From Nitrospirota bacterium (lineage in GTDB: Bacteria; Nitrospirota; Nitrospiria; Nitrospirales; Nitrospiraceae): a DNA stretch of 64,000 nucleotides. Below are positions 35,875-44,756 of this stretch, piece by piece. Both the position numbers and the translations under genes were made by a program. Each line of letters opens with the position of its first letter. The stretch's first letter is position 1. Below the pieces are notes generated by a model. It did no database searches, was not told where the DNA came from, and saw only the letters and a program-made list of their open reading frames with translations. The stretch covers positions 23,952-87,951 of the forward strand of contig JAUSMA010000009.1 of assembly GCA_030645475.1 (NCBI GenBank), read 5' to 3'.

Positions 35875-38800
35875 TCAGCTAGCGGATTTACCTTTTTCGA
35901 TGACGGCGAAGAGGCCCTGCCCATCGAACGCAGGAAGGATGCGGGGTGTGAGGATGCCTGCTTGCTGGAGAAATGAGGTGAGCGACGGGCGGTCGAAGGT
36001 GTGCAGCAATCCATGCCGGATGGCCTCACGGAGTCGTCCTAGGTAATGAAGCAGGATTTGGGGTTGCGGACTAAATTCATCCTGATTCGCGCTGTGCAGG
36101 TGTCGGCGATAGAGCACCGAGAGGTCGGTCTCAGGCTGGAAGACCGTGAGGACAAGGCGCCCCTTGGGGTGAAGCACGCGGTACAGCTCACGAATTGTGA
36201 CCAGCGGAGAGGGAACGAATAGCAGTGACAGATTGCAGACGATGCGATGGAGCGAGTCATTTTTGAAGGGCAGGCCCTGCGACCAATCCGTATGTACCCA
36301 TTCAGCCGTCAGCGGCGGGTGGATGGTGAGGGTGCCTGCGAAGTCACTGTCGAGCTCCCGATGCAACGCACGAAGACTCTGTCGCGCCTGCGTCAGCGAT
36401 TCGTGAGAGTGCCCCAAGCCAATGACATGGACGGGACGTTCCGGACTCCATCCGCGCTGGCGTGAGCGATAGGCTTGGTTCACCATTGTGGCTCGGACCA
36501 AATCGCCATGGCCGACCCCCACGTCCATGAGCATGGAGCCCGGTTCGAGCGGGCTGAGCAGCCGGTAGAGATCGTCCAAGAGTTTCCAATATTCGTGCAG
36601 ATTCCCGAGCTGGGTAAGCTGCTGCAGGTGCGCGACCCTCAGGGCTTCGCGCGTAATCTGCGAGAGATTGTGTCGAAGACGGGTGCGTTCCAATTCGATG
36701 CGCTGTTGACGGGACAGCATGTCGCGGGCCTGTATGCTGAATTCAGCCGGAACGGCTGGCAGCGAGATGGCGATCGCGATCTGCTCCAGGATCTGTCGGA
36801 AGGCCAGCGGGTGTTGCTCATTGAGTGGGAGCTCCTGGCCGGTCAGCGGAGTGGGAACCGTTGCGAGGCGGGTATGGGCTCCCAACGCCGTGAGAAATGC
36901 CTGCGGAAGATCCGCCGGAGGGAGCGGCCCGAAGGGGGGGCCTGGAATCGTGAGAATGGCCGATGGTGAACGAAGGAGGCGCAGATCCGCAAGCGTGGAG
37001 GAGAGGTCTGTAAAGTGGCCTGCCACGAGATCGCCGACAAAACGATCGATATTGACGTTGAGCCCGAGCAGATTAGCGATGCCACGTCGGAGTCCGTATC
37101 GGTGGTCGGCCACGAGGTCATGACCATGGACCGACATCAGCATGGCCTGAATATCGACAACCGGATTGATCAGGAGCAGGAGGTCGAGGGGGCGTGCTTG
37201 TATCGCCGTCTTGAGTGCAACCCGTGCGGACAGATCGCTTGCCATCACGATCAGGGGCGCGGTGGGCCAGGTATGTTGCACAAACTCCACGACTTTCAGG
37301 AGGTCGGCTTGCATGCTCCGTAACGTCGTCTGTTGTAGCTCGCCGTCGCTGAGCCCGACATGGTTGGTGTGGTCGTACCGTAAGACCCTGAGCCGGTGGT
37401 GTGCGAGGTAGTAGGACAACGTGCTGGCATCCAACGAGGTCTGGCCGTAGCCGGGAGAGATGATGACGACCGGTGTGTTCGGTGCGAGTGACGGGCGCAG
37501 ATGGTCGTCGGTGATCATGATCGCCTGGCCGCGTGGATTCCGGCATTCCCGCGGAATACTGATGACCGACGACTGTTGCGAGGGGGACTCCGACTCGCCA
37601 AGGGACGTCAGATGTTGCCGGACGACACGGTTCACTTCCCGCTCTGCATAGGGAGTGAGCCCGTGAAAGCGGAGTCCGACCAGCAGGGCGGGGTTGGAGT
37701 CCTGGGCCGGAAACTCTTTTGGCGCAGTGGGATCCGGAGCCACCCAGATGATCTTTGCGGGAAGCGCGGAATCCGGAGCTCCCGGTTCATGAGAGCCAGG
37801 GTGATGCGGGGTTTGTGCCGAGGCGAAGTGCAGCGTGGCGAGACCGCGTAAGAGTTCAGGAGGCGCATTGAGATGGAGACAGACTCCGTCACGACTGAGG
37901 TTTGCCGTCAGCGCTCCTAGGCGGTGCGTCTTGCCGGCCGGATCTGTGACATCCAGCCGGACAGGAAGCTGTAAGGCGACCCGGACGGCTTCGCGGGGGT
38001 TGTAGTCTTCCTGTTCGGTTGCGATCGGCTGACTCGTGAGATTCAGCGTGGATGATGGTTCTGCCGCAAGCAGCACTTCAAGGGAGAAGGACAATGCCTG
38101 CTCCTGAGCCGCTTGGATCAGTGAGCCCAAGACGGCAGCCTCTTCTCGTTTGGGTGCATCGAATTCGATGACAAGATGGGAGACCGGGGTTCCAGAAGAG
38201 AGCGTGATGGGCCGCTCTTCCGCCATCCCTTGCAGTTCGAGGATTCCCACCGAAGTTTTCAGTACGACATAGGCATCTTGTGGCGCCACGCTGGGGAAGT
38301 CCTTGGGGAGCGTGATGCAGGTGCCGCCGAGGCTCAGATTCGTAATGGTGCCATCCCATGTCGTTGCTCCGACGGTGATCGTCGCAGGCAGGGCCGTTGT
38401 CGTTCGCGCGCTGTGCCGTCGTTCCTGTTGAGGCCTTCCTGGGTCGGCTGTCGGAGCAGGTGCCGCCGTGCCTCGCGTTGTTTCAGGAACGCGTGGGGGA
38501 GAGGCGGCAGCGACGGTATCCGGCAGCGGGAACTTCTCGAACGGTGGGCGTGAGGCGGTCGGCAGACGGAGGATGACGCGAAGGGGGCCCTGCATCGGCG
38601 CCGACACATCCAAGATGCCACCGAGTTCGCGGACGAGCTGATACGACTCGAGGAGATCACTCGACGGAGATGGCGGAGCCGGGGATTCTGCCGACCACAC
38701 CATGTCCGATTCGAGTAGTTCTATTTCGACTTCGGTCGGTGGAGCGAGGGCAAAGAGGGCGGGGGCCTCTGCCGAGATGGAGGTCGACCCAACCGCGCGC

Positions 38801-40062
38801 GTGATGATGAGGATTCGATGCAGACGGCCGACGGTTAAGAGGTAGGTCTGCGCGTAGTGCAACAGTTGATGCGCGAGCGTCGCGAGCTGCGTGCGATCGC
38901 CGGCGAGGGGAGGAAGATGAGATGAAAGTTGCCGCATGATGCCTGCGCCATCCACGATCGAGGGGCCGGTGGACGTGAGCGCGTCGTCAAGGACGTCGTT
39001 GATCGTATGTCCTAACTCGACGGCCTCTCGCTCGTGCAGGGCCTGCGTCAACTGCGTTCCAAGTTTCGTGGCTTCTGCGGCATGACTGACGAGTGTTTCG
39101 GCTTGGTCGTCCAGACGTGCGTCGCGAATGGAGGCAAGAAGTCGTTGGGAATCGATCAAGAGGGCGGCCAGTGGTTCGTCCAGTTGTTGCGACAGCAGTG
39201 TGGCTCGTTGGGCCAGCGCAAGCAGTTCATCGGTACGCCGGAGTTCTTGGCGAAGTTGATGAATGGTGTTGTCTTGTTGTTTGGGTTGGGAGAGGTCTCG
39301 GATCAGTCCCACGGTGCCGAGAAATCGGCGGAGGGGGTCATAGAGTCCTCTGGCGTTCACTTCCGCCGTGAGGGTCAGTGTCCTGTTATCCTGCGTGGGC
39401 TTTCCTCGAAAGATCAACTCGGCATGGCTGGTGCCTCGCGCTCCGGAACGGCGTTCGTTGAGGCGATACCGGGCTACCGACTCCTGGTCCGGAGGCACGA
39501 GGGTGGTATAGGGCAATCCGATGAGTTCATCGGGCGAGTAGCCCAAGAGCGTGACGATGCCGGGACTGACGGTCACAAAACAGCCGCTGGCATCCAATTC
39601 ATAGACGATGTCGCTGAGTGACTCAATAAGCCGACGATAGCGTTCTTGCGCATGGTCCAGTGCGACTCGCAGGTCGCTTTTCTCGATGGCTTCTTTGGCA
39701 CAGAAGAGCAGTTCGGTGAGAAAGGCTGGAGAGGTCTTTGCGAGAAAGAAATCGACGTCGGCCTTGAGCGCTTGAATTGCCGCGGTTGAATCGGTGCGGT
39801 CGCTCATTAACATAATGGCGGTGTACGGCGCGCGGCGCTTCATGTCCGCGGGAAGGGAGGTGCGGTCCCCGGCGAGGCATTGTTCGTCGATCAGGATGAG
39901 CGTCCATTCCTGCGGCGACATCCAGGCTCGGGCTTCTTCGGCAGAATAGGCGACATCCACGCGGCAGCCGGGAAAGAATCCTCGCAGACTGATGGTGACG
40001 AGTTTAATGGATTCAGCATGCTCGCTGACAATCAAGATGGTGATCGGCTCGCTTTGCGGCAT
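35875..40062 (-). CDS. Giant multidomain protein: REC-PAS-pseudokinase-PilZ-PilZ-LuxD-like-methyltransferase
   Basis: 1,395 aa from the ATG at 40062, which has aggga upstream (a TTG one codon earlier is less likely). Receiver ~6-125 keeps D59, S87 and K109. PAS ~140-255. Histidine-kinase-like part ~265-500 has QQLDEP where HELNQP is usual, so the phosphoacceptor His is Gln292, and its N-box is lost. PilZ-1 ~547-640 (R549xxxR553, NLSLGG) and PilZ-2 ~688-815 (R690xxxR694, NLSRDG) keep both c-di-GMP motifs. An alpha/beta-hydrolase domain ~850-1100 resembles LuxD acyltransferase (RVLRYDHTNHVGLSDG, DLSARVAL). The C-terminus ~1120-1390 is a methyltransferase (MDVGVGHGDL). It looks like a signal-integrating scaffold with one likely active enzyme domain; function unknown. 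Confidence 0.9.
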   Translation of the reverse strand: MPQSEPITILIVSEHAESIKLVTISLRGFFPGCRVDVAYSAEEARAWMSPQEWTLILIDEQCLAGDRTSLPADMKRRAPYTAIMLMSDRTDSTAAIQALKADVDFFLAKTSPAFLTELLFCAKEAIEKSDLRVALDHAQERYRRLIESLSDIVYELDASGCFVTVSPGIVTLLGYSPDELIGLPYTTLVPPDQESVARYRLNERRSGARGTSHAELIFRGKPTQDNRTLTLTAEVNARGLYDPLRRFLGTVGLIRDLSQPKQQDNTIHQLRQELRRTDELLALAQRATLLSQQLDEPLAALLIDSQRLLASIRDARLDDQAETLVSHAAEATKLGTQLTQALHEREAVELGHTINDVLDDALTSTGPSIVDGAGIMRQLSSHLPPLAGDRTQLATLAHQLLHYAQTYLLTVGRLHRILIITRAVGSTSISAEAPALFALAPPTEVEIELLESDMVWSAESPAPPSPSSDLLESYQLVRELGGILDVSAPMQGPLRVILRLPTASRPPFEKFPLPDTVAAASPPRVPETTRGTAAPAPTADPGRPQQERRHSARTTTALPATITVGATTWDGTITNLSLGGTCITLPKDFPSVAPQDAYVVLKTSVGILELQGMAEERPITLSSGTPVSHLVIEFDAPKREEAAVLGSLIQAAQEQALSFSLEVLLAAEPSSTLNLTSQPIATEQEDYNPREAVRVALQLPVRLDVTDPAGKTHRLGALTANLSRDGVCLHLNAPPELLRGLATLHFASAQTPHHPGSHEPGAPDSALPAKIIWVAPDPTAPKEFPAQDSNPALLVGLRFHGLTPYAEREVNRVVRQHLTSLGESESPSQQSSVISIPRECRNPRGQAIMITDDHLRPSLAPNTPVVIISPGYGQTSLDASTLSYYLAHHRLRVLRYDHTNHVGLSDGELQQTTLRSMQADLLKVVEFVQHTWPTAPLIVMASDLSARVALKTAIQARPLDLLLLINPVVDIQAMLMSVHGHDLVADHRYGLRRGIANLLGLNVNIDRFVGDLVAGHFTDLSSTLADLRLLRSPSAILTIPGPPFGPLPPADLPQAFLTALGAHTRLATVPTPLTGQELPLNEQHPLAFRQILEQIAIAISLPAVPAEFSIQARDMLSRQQRIELERTRLRHNLSQITREALRVAHLQQLTQLGNLHEYWKLLDDLYRLLSPLEPGSMLMDVGVGHGDLVRATMVNQAYRSRQRGWSPERPVHVIGLGHSHESLTQARQSLRALHRELDSDFAGTLTIHPPLTAEWVHTDWSQGLPFKNDSLHRIVCNLSLLFVPSPLVTIRELYRVLHPKGRLVLTVFQPETDLSVLYRRHLHSANQDEFSPQPQILLHYLGRLREAIRHGLLHTFDRPSLTSFLQQAGILTPRILPAFDGQGLFAVIEKGKSAS

Positions 40063-40421
40063 CAAGCTATCCCTATGCGTCTGAGAAACTGGAACAAGTC
40101 CCGCCCCAGTGCGATATCACCACGTCTGCTCATCTCGTGAATCTGAGACAAGCCTGCCCCTGCGTTCTGTCCTGCAATGCATTCGGGGCACACCTCTGGG
40201 AGTGACGATGTGAATAACATAGGCGGAGGTGGGAAACCCAGTCTCCATGCGATGAAATGGGCTGTTTCTTTGGTAGGGGGGGCGCCTCAGGGCCTTCCAT
40301 GGCGAACAAAATTGAACGGAATTCGAGGGAGAGGGGGGAGTCGGTGTGCGTGACGGAAGAGAACGTCTCGGTACCCGCTACACCATTGGTGGGCGGGTAC
40401 CAGGATATGAGGTAGGTACCG
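40063..40421. other. Intergenic stretch before the giant gene
   Basis: About 360 bases with no gene supported on either strand. It should carry the promoter of the giant gene, which I could not place with confidence, and a hairpin at 40370-40401 next to the stop of the exported-protein gene. No riboswitch-like architecture was recognised. Confidence 0.6.
40370..40401 (-). terminator. Hairpin downstream of the exported protein gene
   Basis: Arms ggtacccgc and gcgggtacc pair perfectly, with an inner cacc-att-ggtg helix in the loop. It starts 20 bases behind the stop of the minus-strand gene, where a terminator would lie, but there is no T-run after it, so this is a guess. Confidence 0.4.
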
Positions 40422-41423
40422 TTATTGGGTGAGAGAAGTTTGGCCTGTTGCCGGGCAGGCGCCAGGGGTCATGTAGAGCAAATAGTTTCCCATCCCATGT
40501 TGAGCTGTTTCTTTCTGCAAGGGATGGTGATGGACCATGACCATTTCATAGTCATCAGCCTTCGTGACGGGAAACCCCTGAGGATCTTTATAGACTTGAT
40601 GCGGTTGAAACTCGAGAAACGTCCCGTCCTGGGTGACGTCGGGAACCGTTCTCAGCAGGGTCTGTTTCTTCGTGATGTTGTCCAGTCCGATCATGAGGAG
40701 TTCGTCATGTCCATGCGGGTAGGCGAATTTGACACAGCCATCCATCCTGAACTTGAGCGGCGCCTTGTGGACCTGGACTCCGGTGGTAATCTCAATCCCT
40801 TCATCCGTCTGGTCCGGACCTCGCTGGGAGAATTTGCTGAAACAGACAATATTGACACCCACCTGGTACACGTCCATTTCTTTGATGGGGGCGCCTTCCG
40901 GCGCCATATACATGGTGAAGCTGGCCATCACATCCTTGGTGATCGGCGCGCCATGATAAAAGGCGACAATCGACATGAGGTGATCGTCCTTGGCAAGCTT
41001 CACCCCGTAGCCGTCAGGGAAACGCGTCTCGGTCATTTCTAACCCTGCGCCCGCGAAGAACAAGGGTTCGCCTTCGCAGGAGACGCTCGGCTTGCTGTTG
41101 TTGAGCATCAGGACGTGATGGAGAAAGTTCTTGGGGAGGGGCTTCCCCTCTTTGGTGAAGACGGCCGTTTTATACCCCACCATATACATATCTTTGGGCA
41201 GCTGAAAATGATGTTTGGGCATCGAGGCCGCGAGGTCTCCGTCGTGACTGGCCGGCAGATCGATGGGACCGAAGGTGAGTGTGACGGTATTGGTCCCGTA
41301 GGTCACGGTCGTCGTAGTCTGGTGGGATAGGGTTGGGACTGCATGGTGGTCGTGACCGCCGTCTGCAAGGACCGGGGTGACCGAACAGATGACGGTGAAC
41401 AATGTGAGCAATGCCTGACGCAT
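40422..41423 (-). CDS. Exported protein, SURNod19-like
   Basis: About 333 aa. The frame runs to 41603, but the ATG at 41423 has ggaggctct upstream and opens directly into a signal peptide (ALLTLFTVICSVTPVLA). The mature part contains FLHHVLMLNN, EGEPLFFAGAGLEMTE and FPDGYGVKLAKDDHLMSIV, which recall the SURNod19 group of secreted proteins and, more distantly, copper-type monooxygenase-like beta folds; paired His residues (HDHH, HHH) could bind metal. Function unknown. Cotranscribed with the SnoaL-like gene upstream. Confidence 0.55.
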   Translation of the reverse strand: MRQALLTLFTVICSVTPVLADGGHDHHAVPTLSHQTTTTVTYGTNTVTLTFGPIDLPASHDGDLAASMPKHHFQLPKDMYMVGYKTAVFTKEGKPLPKNFLHHVLMLNNSKPSVSCEGEPLFFAGAGLEMTETRFPDGYGVKLAKDDHLMSIVAFYHGAPITKDVMASFTMYMAPEGAPIKEMDVYQVGVNIVCFSKFSQRGPDQTDEGIEITTGVQVHKAPLKFRMDGCVKFAYPHGHDELLMIGLDNITKKQTLLRTVPDVTQDGTFLEFQPHQVYKDPQGFPVTKADDYEMVMVHHHPLQKETAQHGMGNYLLYMTPGACPATGQTSLTQ

Positions 41424-41500
41424 AGAGCCTCCCAAGAAAGAGAAATGGTCGCGCGAGCCTCTGTGGCGACGTTCGAAAGTATGTGTAGGGCTCGCAGATG

Positions 41501-42388
41501 TCATCTGGTAGAAGGTGGCGGGGTCAGTCGTTTCCAGACATAAGTCCCGCCATGTTCGCGAGGGGGAATGTTCTTTTGTGTGCCGACTCGTGAGTACCAC
41601 CACACGCCTTTGGCCTGGCGGCCATCCTCTGAGAGCAACACTTCAAAGCCCCCTTCACGATCATTGCCGGTCTGAAGCCAGGTGCCTTGCCACAGTCGGT
41701 CCGTATACTTGGTCGTGGTGAAGCGGCCCTCATGCTGGGTATAGGGTCCGTTGCCGGCCTTATCCAGCGTGGCTTTGTAGCTCTTGTTGTCTTCGACTTC
41801 CAGGATATCCCATTCCCCGCTCAAGTCAGGGACCACCGCCGGGCTGTTCGATGTCGCCACCGCCCTGGTTGCCGCAGATTTTGGCCGATCGTCGACGGGC
41901 ATCGCGCCGCTGGCATTGCGAAGGGATTCATGCCAGGAGAGGAGAATCCACTGGCCGTTTCGACGTTCCAGAACTCCGGTCTCTCGCAACGGCAGCACGG
42001 CTCGTTGCTGGTCCGCTCCATGTCCGAGGATGCGCACATAATCCAGTTCCATGGTGTACCAGCCGATATCTCCCTTCGACCATACCTTGAGTTCGGAGAT
42101 GGGAAGGTCGAGCGCGGCGACTTTGGCGAATTCTTCCTTGATGTCCCGTTCCAGGTCCGTCCACCCCACGTACTTCCGGCCCCCGATGGTATAGCTGGTG
42201 ATGTCGGCATCGTGCGCCATCAGTCTGGACATCCCGGGCAAATCTTTCTCGGCATTGGCGCGTACGAGCGCACGAACTGCTGTTTCGAGCGCGGCGTTGT
42301 CCGACGTGGCGCCCACAGCGGCGGGAACCCAGGAGATACTTCCAATGGCCATATAGACGATGAGACGAACCAGTACTGACACTCGCAT
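41501..42388 (-). CDS. Exported protein with SnoaL/NTF2-like domain
   Basis: 295 aa. Signal peptide ~1-27. Residues ~30-150 fit the SnoaL_3/DUF4440 NTF2-like fold (ALVRANAEKDLPGMSRLMAHD, VGWTDLERDIKEEF, GDIGWYTMELDYV, NGQWILLSWHESLR). The C-terminal ~90 residues form a separate beta-rich part (SGEWDILEVEDNKSYKATL...GTWLQTGNDREGGFEVLLSEDG) resembling lipocalin-like or DUF domains of exported proteins. Substrate unknown. It precedes the SURNod19-like gene by 77 bases on the same strand. Confidence 0.7.
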   Translation of the reverse strand: MRVSVLVRLIVYMAIGSISWVPAAVGATSDNAALETAVRALVRANAEKDLPGMSRLMAHDADITSYTIGGRKYVGWTDLERDIKEEFAKVAALDLPISELKVWSKGDIGWYTMELDYVRILGHGADQQRAVLPLRETGVLERRNGQWILLSWHESLRNASGAMPVDDRPKSAATRAVATSNSPAVVPDLSGEWDILEVEDNKSYKATLDKAGNGPYTQHEGRFTTTKYTDRLWQGTWLQTGNDREGGFEVLLSEDGRQAKGVWWYSRVGTQKNIPPREHGGTYVWKRLTPPPSTR

Positions 42389-42480
42389 GATGATTCTCCA
42401 GTCGGGTTCACAAGGAAGTGGGAGGGAAGATTGTCTGGCTGGACGTTGAAGCTACAGGGCCGATAGAAACTTGTCAATGG

Positions 42481-43257
42481 CTACGTTTCCGTCGCGGGCT
42501 GCCTGTTGGCCACGACGATGACGGTTACATTATCTATTCCCCCTCGGTTCAGGGCCTGATCGATCAGGTCGTGGCAGGCGCGCTGGGGATCGCCGTTGGC
42601 GCGAGAGAGGATCGAGGCAATGGCGGGGTCATCCAACATTTTCGTGAGTCCGTCGCTGCAGAGCACGAGTAGATCGAGCGGCACGATGGGTATCGAGGTG
42701 AGCTCCGGTTGCATGTCGATGCCTATCCCCAGACCTTTGGTCAGGACATGTCGCTCAGGATGGACAAGCGCGGTGGCCGCATCGATCAGGCCGCGTTGCA
42801 CAAGCGTCTCGACGAGGGTGTGATCACGCGTCAACTGCGTGAGTTGTCCCGTCCGGTAGAGATAGGCGCGGCTATCCCCCAAATGGGCGAGGTGGGCGAT
42901 TGGCATCGATGTTGGCGTAATGGCCAAGGCGACGAACGTCGTGCCCATCCCTTTCAAAGAGGGCTTTGCATGCATGAGCTCATGGATTTGCCGGTTGGCG
43001 CTCGTCGCGAGGTCTGACAGAAGCTCTGGGGCTGCGTCTGGGTGCTCTGAGAGCCAGGCCGTTTGTTCGCGAGCCTGTTGTGTGGCCACGGTGACGGCGG
43101 TATGGGCCGCGAGATCTCCTGCCGGATGACTACTCATTCCATCGGCCACGATCCAGACACCGCAATCATTCAGGAGGGCCAGCGCATCCTGGTTCGAGGT
43201 CCGAACAGACCCCGTCTCAGTTCGACCGACCCCGATCCATGACTGGGGCTCTGTCAC
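42481..43257 (-). CDS. PP2C-type Ser/Thr phosphatase, second in the window
   Basis: 258 aa from the GTG at 43257, which overlaps the stop of the nuclease gene (GTGA); the longer frame to 43458 lies inside that gene and is spurious. Motifs: GVGRTETGSVRTSNQDALAL, IVADGMSSHPAGDLAAH (the usual DGMGG is DGMSS), GMGTTFVALAI, AHLGDSRAYLYR, LVLCSDGLTKML and DNVTVIVVAN. No kinase is next to it. Confidence 0.9.
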   Translation of the reverse strand: MTEPQSWIGVGRTETGSVRTSNQDALALLNDCGVWIVADGMSSHPAGDLAAHTAVTVATQQAREQTAWLSEHPDAAPELLSDLATSANRQIHELMHAKPSLKGMGTTFVALAITPTSMPIAHLAHLGDSRAYLYRTGQLTQLTRDHTLVETLVQRGLIDAATALVHPERHVLTKGLGIGIDMQPELTSIPIVPLDLLVLCSDGLTKMLDDPAIASILSRANGDPQRACHDLIDQALNRGGIDNVTVIVVANRQPATET

Positions 43258-44060
43258 GGAGCGACCTCGGCAGGTTCTTGGAGACGGTTCGGCGGGAATC
43301 CCAATGAAGCCGGGCCGAACGTTGCGGCCATCTGGTCGTAGAGGATGGCTGCGAGCGGTTCCAGGTTGATGGTATCGGCCGCGTTGTATCGCAGCAACAG
43401 ATCGCGCGCGGCTGCGTCTCCAGAGCACCATTGGTGCCATAGGCGAACCGCTTCCCATCCGTCGAGTCCCACCACATCGGTCTCTCGCGCAATCTGGACT
43501 TCCTGTTCGATGTGTTTCAACCCGCCCTGCATGCCGAGCCGACGCGCAGCAAAACAGAGATCGAAGTGCGGCTTTTTGAAATTCAACCGAGGGAACTTCG
43601 CCTGCAAATAGGGAATGTCGAACCCGCTGCCGAAGAACGTAATGAAGAGGTCGGTCTGTTCCAGCTCTGCATGCAAGCGGTCTTCTGTGAGCGTTTCCCC
43701 ACGGACCAGGCTCGTCATCAGTCCGTTGCGATAGAGGCCGACGACCGTCACATGCCCTTCGCGGGCCGACAACCCTGTCGTTTCGATGTCGAGATAGAGC
43801 GTGCGAGGGCGAAACGTGTTGAAGAGGCGCCAGTGCTCACGGCTCTTCAGGCAGGTGCCGAAGAAGGTCGCATCGCCCGCATCCAGATGTGTTTGCGCCG
43901 TGGTGAGTTCGCGGTCGTACCATTCTTTTTTGGCCGAAGAGATACCGGGCAGGGTTGACGATCGTAGGAACGACCCCCAGTCCATAATGCCTTCCTGCCA
44001 GAGACGACGCTCGGAGTTGTGGCCGATACCTTTGAGCAGTACGAAGGATGAGGTGAGCAT
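43254..44060 (-). CDS. YprB-like ribonuclease H-fold exonuclease
   Basis: About 268 aa from the ATG at 44060 (the family starts MLTSSFVLLKGIG; the frame extends to 44090). DEDD-type nuclease fold: TLYLDIETTGLSAREGHV (first acidic pair), FFGSGFDIPYLQAKFP, then HFDLCFAARRLGMQGGLKHIE and YNAADTINLEPL (last Asp). Resembles B. subtilis YprB and RNase_H_2 family proteins. The protein also has the helix-hairpin-helix-like GIGHNSERRLW at the start. Substrate unproven. Confidence 0.85.
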   Translation of the reverse strand: MLTSSFVLLKGIGHNSERRLWQEGIMDWGSFLRSSTLPGISSAKKEWYDRELTTAQTHLDAGDATFFGTCLKSREHWRLFNTFRPRTLYLDIETTGLSAREGHVTVVGLYRNGLMTSLVRGETLTEDRLHAELEQTDLFITFFGSGFDIPYLQAKFPRLNFKKPHFDLCFAARRLGMQGGLKHIEQEVQIARETDVVGLDGWEAVRLWHQWCSGDAAARDLLLRYNAADTINLEPLAAILYDQMAATFGPASLGFPPNRLQEPAEVAP

Positions 44061-44166
44061 ATAATTGCAAGATTGTAGCCTTGATTTCACCGAATAAACA
44101 AGCTAAAGTCCGCGTCCTGAGCGGGTTTTCATCTTAGAGACGCCGGGCGGCGCCGATTGGAACACA

Positions 44167-44550
44167 ATGTCTGATTTCCCCAATAAAATTCGTATCACAG
44201 TCGGATCGGTACGGCTCGACGCGGAATTGAAGTCGACGAAGACCGCATTGGAAGTGTACGGCGCCTTGCCGGTTGAGAGTCCGGTCAACACCTGGGGCGA
44301 AGAGTTCTATTTCAAACTGGCCGGGGTCAAGGACCATCGAGAGACGGCGACGAACCAAGTGAAAGTCGGTGATGTCGCCTTCTGGGGCGCCGGACAAGTC
44401 CTGGCTATTTTCTTCGGACGGACCCCGATGAGCATGGGGCAGGATCCCGTTCCGGCAGACCGGGTCAATGTAATCGGCCGCATTGTCGGCGATGCCTCGG
44501 TCTTGCGTAACGTGATGGACCAGCCGAACATCCGAATCGAGAAGATCTAG
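44167..44550 (+). CDS. Cyclophilin-fold protein, TM1367-like
   Basis: 127 aa, single domain matching the TM1367 family: LPVESPVNTWGEEFYFKL, NQVKVGDVAFWGAG, AIFFGRTPMSMGQDPVPADRVNVIGRI. Function of the family is unknown; the fold is cyclophilin-like but the catalytic residues are not conserved. The stop codon abuts the start of a family A repeat. Confidence 0.88.
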   Translation: MSDFPNKIRITVGSVRLDAELKSTKTALEVYGALPVESPVNTWGEEFYFKLAGVKDHRETATNQVKVGDVAFWGAGQVLAIFFGRTPMSMGQDPVPADRVNVIGRIVGDASVLRNVMDQPNIRIEKI

Positions 44551-44674
44551 CAGAATGTTGAAAAAGTCCGCCAGCGTCGTTCTCGGCTCATCGAAATCCT
44601 CAGCGTACCCCAAGGGTACGCCTCCGGTTTCAACTCACCTGCGGCCTTGCTGGACGACCTTTTTGACCATCCTG
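44551..44674 (+). repeat. Family A repeat, copy 3
   Basis: 124 bp, cagaatgttgaaaaagtcc to ggacgacctttttgaccatc at the ends; the inner part has the cgttctcggctcatcgaaa and gcgtaccccaagggtacgcc segments shared by the family. Starts right after the cyclophilin-like gene and reads the same way. Confidence 0.9.
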
Positions 44675-44756
44675 CGGGAATGTGTTCCTGTTTTTCTTTA
44701 TGTGCGACTGTCCAAGTTCTCGCGCGTCAACAAGTTTTATCGTGAGCTTGCTAGCC

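Noticed and set aside
41424..41603. N-terminal extension of the SURNod19-like protein
   Set aside because: The ATG at 41423 has a ribosome site and opens straight into a signal peptide; the extension lies opposite the upstream gene end.
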